Numbered from the stretch's first letter, positions 52,075 to 60,995 are shown. The stretch: 64,000 bases of DNA from Evansella sp. LMS18 (GCF_024362785.1 NZ_CP093301.1:4650001-4714000), one strand, 5' to 3'. The notes: generated by a model not told the origin, from the letters alone. Numbers and translations: made by a program.

Positions 52075-53457
52075 TCAATGGTCCGAGGTTTCTCTCTTCC
52101 ACTCTTCACACTTCCTGATCCAGCGTTCCGCCATCGAAGGACAAGAGGCAAAATTAAAATGAGTATATCCTGCAATAAGGTTTCCGTCCTGATAACCTTC
52201 CCGCTTCACCGTTTCCATTCCTGTTGTTTTCCAAGCAGGAGTATATTCCCCGGCATGATGAAAAACAGAATAGTGAAATTCCTGGCCTCTGGCAGTTGTT
52301 CCTCCTGGCAGCAAATAGTTCCCGTCTTCCCCGGTAAGTTCCCGGTAGCCGATTGCAGCCAGTGACTCCTGCATTTTTACAATACCAGGTATTGCACCGA
52401 TCATCCTGTATTCGGCACCACATGTGTCAATAATCTTCTCACACATAAACATAAAACCGCCGCACTCCGCCAGCACCGGCAGCCCCTTTTCCACTGAAAT
52501 AAGAATCGATTCTTTAACTTCCGTCTGCTGTTCCAGTTCTTTTGCAAATACCTCCGGAAAACCGCCCCCTATATACAGTCCGTGGACACCTTCTGGAAGG
52601 GTCTCGCCTTTTAACGGAGAAAAAAAAGCTAATTCAGCACCATAGGATGCGAGTATTTCAAAGTTTTCTTTGTAATAGAAATTGAATGCTTCATCTTTTG
52701 CCACGGCGATTCGTACATTCGCCTTCTTTTCAGGTGAAAAATAAGGTTTGTCTGAAATGTCCAGCTGCTCTGACGCTGACAGCTCCACGAGCAAATCCAG
52801 GTTTACTGTTTCAGACAGTGACTTTCCCAGGCGGGTGAAGAAATCATCCAGATCTCCTCTTTCTAATGAAGGTACCAGCCCAAGATGCCTTTCCGGCAGT
52901 TCAATATCAGGATTAAAAGGTAAGTACCCAATAACAGGGACGCCACATTCTTTTTCAACTGCTTCTTTAATTATCTTGTAATGTCCTTCTCCCCCGACAC
53001 GGTTCGCAATGACACCGGCGATTGTAGTTTCATCAGTAAAGTTCTGAAAACCCTGCACGATTGCCGCGGCGCTTCTTGCCATACTGTAGCAGTCAACGAC
53101 AAGAATAACCTTTGTGTTTGTGATTCTGCTTATTTCAGCGGTGCTCCCTTCGTTTGTTAAAGGGCCTTTCCCGTCAAAGAGTCCCATCACTCCTTCAATG
53201 ACAGTTATATCCGCCTTGCTGCTGCCTTTTATATAAACATCCTTCAGAGTCTCTTCATTGAGAAGCCAGCTGTCAAGGTTCCGGGATTCCCTGCCGGTTA
53301 CAGCTGTATGATAGGAAGGATCAATGAAGTCAGGACCGCATTTAAAGCCCTGAACTTCATACCCTATTTGTCTGAGTGCCGCCATCAGCCCTAAAGTAAC
53401 CGTTGTTTTTCCCGTTCCGCTGCCTGTCCCTGCAATAATAATTCGCTTATCCGGCAA
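52075..53457 (-). CDS. cobB: Cobyrinate a,c-diamide synthase
   Basis: A two-domain amidotransferase of 460 residues (CobB/CbiA) that amidates the a and c side chains of cobyrinic acid with glutamine and ATP in B12 synthesis. The N-terminal P-loop is AGTGSGTGKTT at residues 9-19; the class I glutaminase Cys332 is in LAECGGFMFM and its His is in YTHFNF near the C-terminus. The TTG start follows AGGAGGGTG. No other cobalamin gene is adjacent, so it may serve a pathway encoded elsewhere or corrinoid salvage. An 18-bp palindrome lies 48 bases upstream. Confidence 0.93.
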   Translation of the reverse strand: MPDKRIIIAGTGSGTGKTTVTLGLMAALRQIGYEVQGFKCGPDFIDPSYHTAVTGRESRNLDSWLLNEETLKDVYIKGSSKADITVIEGVMGLFDGKGPLTNEGSTAEISRITNTKVILVVDCYSMARSAAAIVQGFQNFTDETTIAGVIANRVGGEGHYKIIKEAVEKECGVPVIGYLPFNPDIELPERHLGLVPSLERGDLDDFFTRLGKSLSETVNLDLLVELSASEQLDISDKPYFSPEKKANVRIAVAKDEAFNFYYKENFEILASYGAELAFFSPLKGETLPEGVHGLYIGGGFPEVFAKELEQQTEVKESILISVEKGLPVLAECGGFMFMCEKIIDTCGAEYRMIGAIPGIVKMQESLAAIGYRELTGEDGNYLLPGGTTARGQEFHYSVFHHAGEYTPAWKTTGMETVKREGYQDGNLIAGYTHFNFASCPSMAERWIRKCEEWKRETSDH

Positions 53458-53504
53458 GAAAACACCCTCCTGCTGTTGGTCTATTCGACTTTACCAGTCA
53501 TTTT

Positions 53505-53522
53505 TTTAAACGATCGTTTAAA
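53505..53522. promoter_or_regulatory. Perfect 18-bp palindrome upstream of cobB
   Basis: TTTAAACGATCGTTTAAA is a perfect palindrome. It overlaps the stop codon of the peptidase gene and lies in front of cobB, where a regulator could act. The same sequence with one change occurs at 40778-40795. The form fits a TetR-family operator, but the regulator is not in the window. Confidence 0.45.
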
Positions 53523-55485
53523 CTTCTTCAATAAGTCCTAATCTTTTCGATATTTCTATAAACTTCTCTGCAAAAACCGGGTTATACATGCCTGTTTCTC
53601 TTTTGACGAGCTCCAGCACTTCTGAAAGATTTTGTTCTCCATCCATCCAGTACTGGATAAAGGTATCATAGCCTTGGGCAGGTTTTGTCTCTTTTACTGT
53701 CTGATACCAAGCTATTTTTTCATCGACTGGAAGTCTGTCCAGCTCGAAGAATAACGAATAAGGCCCTTCGTATACTCTTTTGAATACTTTACTTCCCAAA
53801 TCCTCTGGCAGCCTGTTCACAGGTGACTTATCATCGTTCGATGCCCCGGTCAACTTTGCCTTGTCTCCTGCCCAGTCTTCGATGGCATCAAACTGCTTGG
53901 CCAGCTGAACGAGCGCTTCCGCTGTTTTCTCCTCGAGGCGGGAAAATCCCCTCGCGTGGGCATACAGTAGATAGGAACTCAGTGCTTTATCCTCGTAGTC
54001 CGTATAAAAATCCAGAGTAGCCTGCCACTCTTCCAACAGATGCTCCTTTTCGAAAAACCAGTTTACATTCTTTACTAACTCAGTATATCTGGAAGCAATA
54101 TCATCGAGCAGGAAGGAAATCCATTCGTCTTCCGTTCCATTTGCCAGCCCATACGCATACAGTGCCGTTGTCATCCCTGTTTTTTTCATCATCCCCGGAT
54201 CAAGCCCGTCTGTCGTATCAGCTGTTGTATGATAGTTTTTGTCCGGCCACTGGATGAGCATCGGGCACGGAATACCAATGGAAGGATCGGAAATCACGTA
54301 ATGGTCGCTGCCCCCGGAGAACCTCGTCTTCACAAAATTGACAGTGCTGTAAGAGGCCGTCCCTGTGAAATTGCTGGTATCCACACTGACAGATTCAAAT
54401 AATTTATAAGCGAACCGGTCTGTGAAGGTGGGAGTTGCCATCGGCGGCTGTTCAATACACAGTGGCCCTCCGCCTTTTTGCTGGTCTGCCCCAACCATGT
54501 CCAGATTTAACGCAGCCACGGTCAGCGGTATGCGTTCCGGATGCTGGTCAAAATATGCATATGTTCCAGTCATTTCCGGCATCATCAGAAAGCGGATACT
54601 TAAGTCAGGTTCCGGCAGCCTTCCGGAAGAAATGAGTTCATTCAAAGCGCGCATCGTTTCCATCAATGTCCCAGGTCCCGAAGCATTATCCTGGCCGCCG
54701 GGATACGGATGACAAAGGTGGCTCACAAGAAGGATTTCTTCCTTTTTCTTACCAGGTATGTAATACTCAATATTTTCAAAATTGCCGTCATAAAGTTCGG
54801 CATCCACTTTTGCAAAAAGCCTTACTGTTTCTTCTTCAGCTTTTTTTCTTAGCATTTCTCCTGTACGCGGCGAAACAGCAAAGCCGAATGATTTTTTCTC
54901 GTCACCGTGCCACCAGTAGGATGTGTACTGAATAGCATCCGGCATATCAAGCCGGGTTCTGATCGGCGGATATTCGTTCAGGTTGTCAAAAATAAGCCCC
55001 GCAGCTCCATGCTTTTCTACAGCAAGATCATGAACAAGGAACTGGTTTCCTCTTACAAGAGCGATTTTCCCTTTGATATCTATATTTTTATAGCTTTCAG
55101 GGTCTTCGGCATTTTCCACAACTGCAAGTTCACCATGTATTCCCTCTGGCGGTGTGGAGATGCTTCGCTGGACAAGGGAGATTTCTTCTTCACTGTATCT
55201 GGCGATTCTTTCTCTGTTTTCTCCCTCAATCCATAATTCCCCGTGATTGCAGTGCCATTCCTGAAAACTTCGGTGGGCTAAAAAGCGGTCCCCTTTTTTA
55301 GCCGGATAACTGATAAGTTCCGCTTCCACTCCGTCACGTTCCAGCATACTGGCAGCTGTATGAGCAGCTTCCCGATAGCCGGTGGAAGCCTGAATCCGGT
55401 GAAATTGGGCAATCCTTTCCGCATATCTGTATGCCTGTCTGCCTGAAAATTCTTCTTCGAGTTGTTTTCTCCATTCGTTAAACAT
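53518..55485 (-). CDS. M28-type zinc aminopeptidase with PA-like insert
   Basis: A metallopeptidase-like protein of 655 residues. The co-catalytic zinc site reads SHLCHPYPGGQDNASG (His256 or His259, Asp266), MMPEMTG (Glu304), NLDMVGAD (Asp329) and a late YHTTADTTDGLD His. A protease-associated stretch (about residues 115-230) lies before it, and a long helical C-terminal part follows. No signal peptide is seen, so it is probably cytoplasmic. AAAGGGGG precedes the ATG. The peptide specificity is unknown. It ends inside the palindrome ahead of cobB. Confidence 0.85.
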   Translation of the reverse strand: MFNEWRKQLEEEFSGRQAYRYAERIAQFHRIQASTGYREAAHTAASMLERDGVEAELISYPAKKGDRFLAHRSFQEWHCNHGELWIEGENRERIARYSEEEISLVQRSISTPPEGIHGELAVVENAEDPESYKNIDIKGKIALVRGNQFLVHDLAVEKHGAAGLIFDNLNEYPPIRTRLDMPDAIQYTSYWWHGDEKKSFGFAVSPRTGEMLRKKAEEETVRLFAKVDAELYDGNFENIEYYIPGKKKEEILLVSHLCHPYPGGQDNASGPGTLMETMRALNELISSGRLPEPDLSIRFLMMPEMTGTYAYFDQHPERIPLTVAALNLDMVGADQQKGGGPLCIEQPPMATPTFTDRFAYKLFESVSVDTSNFTGTASYSTVNFVKTRFSGGSDHYVISDPSIGIPCPMLIQWPDKNYHTTADTTDGLDPGMMKKTGMTTALYAYGLANGTEDEWISFLLDDIASRYTELVKNVNWFFEKEHLLEEWQATLDFYTDYEDKALSSYLLYAHARGFSRLEEKTAEALVQLAKQFDAIEDWAGDKAKLTGASNDDKSPVNRLPEDLGSKVFKRVYEGPYSLFFELDRLPVDEKIAWYQTVKETKPAQGYDTFIQYWMDGEQNLSEVLELVKRETGMYNPVFAEKFIEISKRLGLIEEV

Positions 55486-55600
55486 GAGTAGCCCCCTTTA
55501 TAACTATCGAAACTATTTATATTTTAACAATATTCTATCAGACTTGCACAAAGTTGGTTAGAAATTAGTCAGGAGACGGGAAATGAAAGTTCATCGAGGT

Positions 55601-55667
55601 TGCATACCTGAACTCAGGGTAATTGTGAGAGTTCGGGCACTCTGGACGCTCCCACATGCCTGAACTC
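55601..55667. repeat. Short inverted repeat in the spacer after the patatin gene
   Basis: GAGTTCGGGCA (55629-55639) faces TGCCTGAACTC (55657-55667), and a third related copy (TGCATACCTGAACTC) lies at 55601-55615. The spacer 55486-55708 has no gene. There is no T tract, so it is not a standard terminator. Confidence 0.5.
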
Positions 55668-55708
55668 GCTAAAACTAGAGAACCAAAAGCCAGCCACCAC
55701 CATACAAG

Positions 55709-56617
55709 CTAACTTAAGAATTCCAGAACTTCATTTTTTTTGTTAGTGATTACTTGCTTGGAGAGCTCCACAAGCTCCTCAATACTTTCCATTTCATCAA
55801 AAGGGACTTCTTTTCCAAGATCGGCGTTCAGCCGCAAATAATTTTTACCCATCAGCTTTTCACACTGTTCGGAAACTGCTTCGGACGACAAGTGCATTGC
55901 AAGGTCCAGCAGTTTTGGTGTAATTCTTCTGGACTGAAAATGAAAAGGAAGCCACTCTTTAATTCCCCAGGATTTCTTTGAATTAATTTCAAAGTTTATT
56001 TTCTGCTCCCCTGTTCCTATGGAAAGAATTTTCACCTTATCCATTGGTTCTTTAAAATAGTGAACCGCTTCTGTAAGGCATACGAGTGAAGGGTTATTGG
56101 CCCATAATCCTCCATCTGCCGTTAAATATTTGTTTTGCACATTGTTAGGTGGGAAATAAACTGGCGCTGAACAGGAAGAAAGGACGGCATCCCAAACTTT
56201 TACAGACAAATCTTCCTGCACATCCTTCCGGTAATTTGACCGGTATACATAGGGGGAGCCTTCACTTATGTTCACAGAAGGAATGAGTAATGGTTTCTTT
56301 ATTTCCGAGAGGCTTACTTCCCCAAGCGCCTCCCTGAAGTACTTTCTCATTTCTTTATCATTGTAAACCGTTTTAAAAAGGCCAATTTTAGCCTGCGGGG
56401 TAAAAATCGCTTTCCCATGCGTTTTATATTTTTGTTTTACTTCATTTAAATCTTTATTTAAAACTACGGATGCGGCGATAATGGATCCGGTACTCGTACC
56501 TGCAACCATATCGAACATTTCATTTACTGGTTTGCCGCATTCCTGTTCTATCTCCTGAAGAATGGCAGCGGAAAAAATACCGCGAACCCCTCCGCCGTCC
56601 AGACATAAAATACGCAT
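55709..56617 (-). CDS. Patatin-like phospholipase
   Basis: A lipid acyl hydrolase of 302 residues. The oxyanion motif DGGGVRG (residues 7-13), the nucleophile Ser42 in GTSTG and the catalytic Asp168 in DGGLW are all present, so it should be active. It has no signal peptide. GGAGGAAATTTCT precedes the ATG at 56617; the frame opens earlier at 56665. Patatins of this size serve in lipid turnover or as effectors of defence systems; no nucleotidyltransferase or sensor gene is beside it, so housekeeping is more likely. Confidence 0.9.
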   Translation of the reverse strand: MRILCLDGGGVRGIFSAAILQEIEQECGKPVNEMFDMVAGTSTGSIIAASVVLNKDLNEVKQKYKTHGKAIFTPQAKIGLFKTVYNDKEMRKYFREALGEVSLSEIKKPLLIPSVNISEGSPYVYRSNYRKDVQEDLSVKVWDAVLSSCSAPVYFPPNNVQNKYLTADGGLWANNPSLVCLTEAVHYFKEPMDKVKILSIGTGEQKINFEINSKKSWGIKEWLPFHFQSRRITPKLLDLAMHLSSEAVSEQCEKLMGKNYLRLNADLGKEVPFDEMESIEELVELSKQVITNKKNEVLEFLS

Positions 56618-56782
56618 AGAAATTTCCTCCAAAAATGCAGTTTTTTTAGTATGTACCCCGTGCACATTTCATTTAAAGGTATTTCTGGCAGATTTTACTT
56701 TCTTGCTTTTTTCACAAGTGAATGAATTTCATATATAGACTTTGCATAAAAAAGATGAACATTACTTTTCGATAGCAGCGTA

Positions 56783-56885
56783 AGACGGCGACTCTTGCGG
56801 GAACAGCGCGAGCTGAAAATCCATTTTTGACGGCGTTCAGCCGTCAAAAATTAGTTGAAGCCGTGCCCGCAGAACGCGTCCGTCT
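56783..56885. mobile_element. Palindromic intergenic element of the Bacillaceae GCGACTC-GCGGGAA type
   Basis: AGACG and CGTCT bound a folded element of about 103 bases. Inside is the GGCGACTC...GCGGGAACAGCGCGAG stretch, known to me as a common Bacillaceae intergenic repeat, and a perfect hairpin TTTTTGACGGC with GCCGTCAAAAA (56824-56850). Its GC content is well above the flanks. The 337-base spacer (56618-56954) has no gene. Confidence 0.6.
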
Positions 56886-56954
56886 GAAGCGTAAATCGAA
56901 CAACAGAGTGTAAAAATCTTGAATTATGAAATAGATTCAAGGAAACTAAACAAT

Positions 56955-57800
56955 TCATTTTTTTGAGTAAATCTTTCTCAAAATTAGTCGTTCAAAAAAA
57001 GACCAGGGAAGAACCCCTTTCAGGAAGATCGCTGTCCTGATCCCCTTCCCTGTTTGGTAACGAAGCTTTGGTCTGGCGGTCCGGCAGATTTTCAAAATTA
57101 ATTCTGCCACTTCTCCAGGCTCAGCTGCTCCTTCAGCTGAGTTTCCGGCTGCCTTATGCAGATTCCGGATAAGTGTGGAATACTCATTTTCCTCCTCAGT
57201 ATTCACACCTCCCATCCCTTTTTCCCATATTTTAGTTTTATAGGAGCCTGCTTCAATGATACTGACACTAATATTGAAATTCACCAGCTCAAGTCTCAGG
57301 GATTCACTGAAGCCTTCCAATGCAAATTTTGATGCTGCATAAGGGCCTAACCCGGGGAAACCGAATCTCCCGCTGATGCTCCCAATGTTTATAATCTTCC
57401 CTTTCCCGTTTTTTCTCATTAACGGGAGAAAGGCCTTCGTGACAGCGACTGCACCGAACAAATTTGTGCTGAACTGATTTTTCCAGTCGGAAGTTTTCAG
57501 ATGCTCAGTCACTCCTCCAAGTGAATAACCGGCATTATTAATTAATACATCCAGTTTTCCATATTTATCCTGAACATACTTTTGTATGGCTGTAATTTCC
57601 GACTCGTCCGTAACATCCATTTTAACAATATCAACGTTATTCTCGACCAGTAAACGTACTGCTTCTTCCGCGAGGCGTTGCTTTTTATCAGTATTTCTCA
57701 TAGCAGCAACGACAGTATACCCATTTTCAGCAAGCTTAAGAGCTGTATGAAAACCAAGCCCTGTACTTGTTCCTGTTATTAGTGCAATTTCTTTTTTCAT
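56955..57800 (-). CDS. Short-chain dehydrogenase/reductase (SDR)
   Basis: A classical SDR oxidoreductase of 281 residues using NAD(P). It shows the cofactor motif TGTSTGLG at residues 9-16, NNAG at 88-91, the catalytic Ser near 141 and Tyr154/Lys158 in YAASK. The C-terminal part is longer than in minimal SDRs and has a hydrophobic end that may bind lipid or membrane. AGGGAG precedes the ATG. The substrate cannot be inferred. It is divergent from the two-gene membrane cassette. Confidence 0.88.
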   Translation of the reverse strand: MKKEIALITGTSTGLGFHTALKLAENGYTVVAAMRNTDKKQRLAEEAVRLLVENNVDIVKMDVTDESEITAIQKYVQDKYGKLDVLINNAGYSLGGVTEHLKTSDWKNQFSTNLFGAVAVTKAFLPLMRKNGKGKIINIGSISGRFGFPGLGPYAASKFALEGFSESLRLELVNFNISVSIIEAGSYKTKIWEKGMGGVNTEEENEYSTLIRNLHKAAGNSAEGAAEPGEVAELILKICRTARPKLRYQTGKGIRTAIFLKGVLPWSFFERLILRKIYSKK

Positions 57801-57984
57801 TCTATAATCTCCCTAATCTTCAAATGATCAAAGCCCTTGCTTTTCTGTCTGAACACTTCATTTCTTATTAAAGGTAACATTAATATGACTACCGGGACAG
57901 GTTCCTGTTTTTCTGTTAAACGCCTTAATTCTTACAACAATAACTGATTTCCGGAATAGGATAAAATACAGAGGGTGTGGTGAT

Positions 57985-58437
57985 ATGGCAAACCAGCAGG
58001 AAATAATTAAGGCACTGGAAAAAGTTAGGAGTATCAAAAGGAGTTTAGCTATCATTACGGCTATCCTGCTCCTTACCGGCCAGATAACCATCATTGGTGT
58101 CTTTGTTACACCAAGGGGTTTTCGCGCGTCTTTAGGCGGGCCGATCACCGGACAGCAAAGGCTTGTGAGTAAGACAGGAAATCCGTTAGTAAATCTCACC
58201 ATTGATCTTATCGATATATTTATCGCCAAATTTCTGATTACCGGGCAGTTTTCCGTTACAGGTATTGTACTTAACCCTGCCGGACTTTCAATAAATGTAG
58301 GGGGCCCTCTCCTTGGCCTGCCGCATTTACGGCCGACCCTGCCAGGACTGGATGATCCTCATGACAATATATATAAATTATTATGCGAGCATTTAAACTT
58401 AAATCCTAAACTGATTGAAAACCATATTAGGGAGTGA
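57985..58437 (+). CDS. Hypothetical membrane-associated protein with an internal duplication
   Basis: A protein of 150 residues not recognised as any family. One hydrophobic helix lies at residues 20-40 and another near 75-95. Two copies of a glycine-proline motif, TGQ-x4-G-x4-P-x-G-x5-GGP-x2-G, start at Thr31 and Thr86, exactly 55 residues apart. The C-terminal 35 residues are soluble and acidic. GAGGGTG lies close to the ATG. A 43-residue membrane gene follows five bases later, so they form one unit. The repeat suggests a hairpin-like membrane surface structure (inference). Confidence 0.7.
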   Translation: MANQQEIIKALEKVRSIKRSLAIITAILLLTGQITIIGVFVTPRGFRASLGGPITGQQRLVSKTGNPLVNLTIDLIDIFIAKFLITGQFSVTGIVLNPAGLSINVGGPLLGLPHLRPTLPGLDDPHDNIYKLLCEHLNLNPKLIENHIRE

Positions 58438-58442
58438 AAAGA

Positions 58443-58574
58443 ATGGCCTTAACAGAGTTATTTCCGGCTGTCAGAACGACAAGAACTACTTCTTTTATTA
58501 TCGGGATAAGCCTGATCATTTTCATTTTTTTCTTTACGGAATTTGGCGATGAAGAGGATCCTGGACATGAATAG
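58443..58574 (+). CDS. Small single-pass membrane protein (43 residues)
   Basis: A short frame directly after the duplication-bearing gene, with AGGGAGTG close to its ATG. The product begins MALTELFPAVRTTRTTS, has one strongly hydrophobic helix (FIIGISLIIFIFFFT) and a short acidic tail (GDEEDPGHE). Size and layout fit a membrane peptide that partners with the preceding protein. The family is unknown. Confidence 0.65.
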   Translation: MALTELFPAVRTTRTTSFIIGISLIIFIFFFTEFGDEEDPGHE

Positions 58575-58584
58575 GAAAAATGGG

Positions 58585-58620
58585 AAAAACCGTGCCTGCT
58601 GCTTTGCCAGGAACGGTTTT
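58585..58620. terminator. Terminator shared by proS and the membrane cassette
   Basis: AAAACCGTGCCTG faces CCAGGAACGGTTTT with one mismatch, around a seven-base loop. T-rich stretches lie on both sides (TTTTCTTCC on plus, TTTTTCCC on minus), so it can act for both convergent units. Confidence 0.78.
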
Positions 58621-58625
58621 CTTCC

Positions 58626-60056
58626 TTAATATGCTTTTGCCCAGTAGACCATTTTTTCAGCTTTTTTACCGCAGCATACACATATTTCGGAGATTTTTTC
58701 TTCTTCATTTGGAATACAGCGGGAAGTTACTCCAGTTTCCTCTTTAATTTTTTCTTCACACGCAGTCTCGCCGCACCACATGGCTTTGACGAACCCTGAC
58801 TTTTGATCAAACGTTTGTTTAAATTCCTCATAGTTTGTCGCGGTGTATGTTTTCTCTTGCTGCTTTTCTTTTGCTTTATTAAACAAGTTTTGCTGGATTT
58901 CCTCTAACAAGTCGGATATTCTCGTTTCCAGCTGATCCTGCGGCACAAACTCTTTTTCTCCCGTATCCCGCCGAACAAGCACTGCCTGCCCCTTTTCAAT
59001 ATCTTTAGGCCCCACTTCAAGCCGGAGAGGAACACCTTTCATCTCATATTCATTGAATTTCCAGCCAGGTTTTTTGTCGCTGGCGTCAATACCTGTCCTG
59101 AACTTAGCCGAGAGCTTTTCCTTCAGCTCATACGCATGGTCAAGAACCCCTTCTTTATGCTGGGCAATCGGAAGAATCATCAGTTCAGTCGGAGCGACTT
59201 TTGGCGGCATTATGAGTCCCCGATCGTCCCCATGGACCATAATCATCGCCCCGATAACCCTTGTTGTAAAACCCCAGGAGGTCTGATGTACATACTGCAG
59301 CTTTCCGTCTTTATCTGTGTATTGAATTCCAAAAGCCCTTGCAAAACCGTCACCGAAGTGGTGGGAAGTCGCTGTCTGCAATGCTTTGCCGTCATGCATC
59401 AGGCTTTCGATCGTATATGTGAGCTTTGCTCCGGCAAACTTTTCCTTATCCGTTTTCTGACCTTTAATTACCGGAATAGCCAGATAGTTTTCTGCGATTT
59501 CCGCATAAACATCCAGCATTTTCTCTGTTTCTTCTAATGCTTCCTCGTCTGTTGCGTGGCAAGTATGCCCTTCCTGCCATAAAAACTCCAGTGTTCTGAG
59601 GAACGGACGCGTCGTTTTTTCCCAGCGAACAACATTGGACCATTGGTTATATAGCTTTGGCAGGTCTCTGAATGAGTGGATAATATTTTTATAATGCTCA
59701 CAGAAAAGTACTTCAGAAGTAGGTCTGACACAAAGGCGTTCGGTTAGTTCCTCTGAACCGCCGTGTGTCACCCAAGCTACCTCAGGGGCGAACCCTTCAA
59801 TATGGTCTTTTTCTTTTTCGAGCAGACTCTCCGGTATAAAAAGCGGCATATATACATTTTCATGCCCTGTTTCCTTAATTCTCCTGTCCAGGGCACCTTT
59901 AATATTTTCCCATAATGCATATCCGTAAGGCCGGATAATCATGGAACCCCTTACGCTGGAATAGTCTACCAGATCCGCTTTGGTGACAACGTCCGTGTAC
60001 CACTGGGCGAAGTCTTCGTCCATGGAAGTAATATCTTTAACAAACTCTTTTGCCAT
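58626..60056 (-). CDS. proS: Prolyl-tRNA synthetase (eukaryote/archaea-like type)
   Basis: A class II aminoacyl-tRNA synthetase of 476 residues that charges tRNA-Pro. It has the compact form without the bacterial editing insert: the N-terminal catalytic part shows motif 2 and 3 blocks ([22 protein letters not shown] and [13 protein letters not shown]), then an anticodon-binding domain and a C-terminal zinc-type tail with paired Cys (ICVCCGKK) and a Tyr end. GAGGTG lies before the ATG at 60056. Upstream lie a tandem hairpin array and then a proline T-box leader, which probably control it. Confidence 0.95.
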   Translation of the reverse strand: MAKEFVKDITSMDEDFAQWYTDVVTKADLVDYSSVRGSMIIRPYGYALWENIKGALDRRIKETGHENVYMPLFIPESLLEKEKDHIEGFAPEVAWVTHGGSEELTERLCVRPTSEVLFCEHYKNIIHSFRDLPKLYNQWSNVVRWEKTTRPFLRTLEFLWQEGHTCHATDEEALEETEKMLDVYAEIAENYLAIPVIKGQKTDKEKFAGAKLTYTIESLMHDGKALQTATSHHFGDGFARAFGIQYTDKDGKLQYVHQTSWGFTTRVIGAMIMVHGDDRGLIMPPKVAPTELMILPIAQHKEGVLDHAYELKEKLSAKFRTGIDASDKKPGWKFNEYEMKGVPLRLEVGPKDIEKGQAVLVRRDTGEKEFVPQDQLETRISDLLEEIQQNLFNKAKEKQQEKTYTATNYEEFKQTFDQKSGFVKAMWCGETACEEKIKEETGVTSRCIPNEEEKISEICVCCGKKAEKMVYWAKAY

Positions 60057-60129
60057 AATAAGCACCTCTTTTATATTTTTTGTTGATACCGTTTGATCCG
60101 GCCTGGTCAGTTACATCAGGATGGGCTTT

Positions 60130-60660
60130 CTGGACAAATTCTGTGATTTTGTCTCGCATTTGTCCTGCAATTTTGGTTTGCTGGACAAATCTCACTCCTT
60201 GACGGCAAATTTGTCCAGATTAATCGCTTTGCTGGACAAATCTCAGCCATAAAACAAAGATTTGTCCAGATTAGGTGATAAAATTTCCAGTATATCCCAT
60301 TATTAGGATATTGCCTGGACAAATTCTGTCTGTTTTACTTAAATTTGTCCTGCAATTGCATTTTGCTGGACAAATCTCATTCCCAGACGGCTAATTTGTC
60401 CAGATTAATCGCTTTGCTGGACAAATTTCAGCCATAAAACAAAGATTTGTCCAGATTAGGTGATAAAATTTTCAGTATATTCCATTGTTTGGGTATTACC
60501 TGGACAAATTCTGTTTGTTTTACTTAAATTTGTCCTGCAATGACATTTTGCTGGACAAATCTCACTCCCAGACGGCGAATTTGTCCAGATTAATCGCTTT
60601 GCTGGACAAATCTCAGCAACCACCCAAAGATTTGTCCAGATTCAGCACCGAAATTTCTAT
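60130..60660. repeat. Tandem array of 185-bp units with CTGGACAAAT/ATTTGTCCAG hairpins
   Basis: Three units start at 60130, 60315 and 60500, exactly 185 bases apart, and are nearly identical; the last is shortened. Each carries three inverted pairs built from CTGGACAAAT and ATTTGTCC(AG), so about nine stem-loops can form. It lies between the proS T-box terminator and the proS ribosome site, filling most of a 600-base untranslated leader. No gene is supported; a 68-codon leftward frame (60116-60322) is made of the repeats. Confidence 0.9.
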
Positions 60661-60690
60661 TACTAATAACCAGAGCCAAATTTTAAACAA

Positions 60691-60915
60691 AAAAGCCCTG
60701 CTCTGAATAAAGGGACCATGGATTGGCGGTACCACCCTTATTTACAAAGCAAGGCTTTATACTCTCTATTTGATAACGGATTGACTCATCCGCTGTGCTA
60801 TAATGCACAGAACTCAGAGGCAGGTTCGAACAGCTGTTACAGAAACCTCTCACCAAATGGTCCCCTCTCTGAAGAAACATCGACTGCTTTACTAATCCTC
60901 ATCAGCGTTTCAGTT
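60691..60915 (-). promoter_or_regulatory. T-box riboswitch, predicted proline-specific
   Basis: On the minus strand the hallmark AAGGGTGGTACCGCC (60740-60725) sits in the antiterminator, which pairs AAGGG with CCCTT. The terminator follows as AAGCCTTGCT with AGCAGGGCTT and a T run (60757-60691). Stem I has AGAGAGGGGACC and GGTGAGAGG. In GAACCTGCC the likely specifier codon is CCT (60824-60822), for proline. Uncharged tRNA-Pro would thus turn on the gene downstream, proS. Confidence 0.9.
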
Positions 60916-60925
60916 ATTTGAGGAA

Positions 60926-60954
60926 ATTATACCGGGCGAGGAAGATAATGTCAA
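60926..60954 (-). promoter_or_regulatory. Consensus sigma-A promoter of the T-box/proS transcript
   Basis: TTGACA (60954-60949) and TATAAT (60931-60926) are both perfect and 17 bases apart on the minus strand, just ahead of the T-box leader. Confidence 0.9.
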
Positions 60955-60960
60955 CATTAA

Positions 60961-60990
60961 TAAGGAGCAGGCTCCATAGCCTGCTCCTTA
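60961..60990 (-). terminator. Terminator of the CAP-domain lipoprotein gene
   Basis: TAAGGAGCAGGC pairs perfectly with GCCTGCTCCTTA (60961-60972 with 60979-60990). It lies six bases past the leftward stop and immediately before the proS promoter. The T tract is stronger on the plus side than on the minus side. Confidence 0.7.
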
Positions 60991-60995
60991 TTTTT

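Noticed and set aside
55709-56617. Patatin as the effector of a CBASS-type defence system
   Set aside because: The catalytic motifs fit, but no cGAS-like nucleotidyltransferase or accessory gene lies next to it; neighbours are a peptidase and an SDR enzyme.
60116-60322. A 68-codon leftward frame in the proS leader
   Set aside because: It is built from the 185-bp repeats, has no ribosome site and changes with repeat copies.
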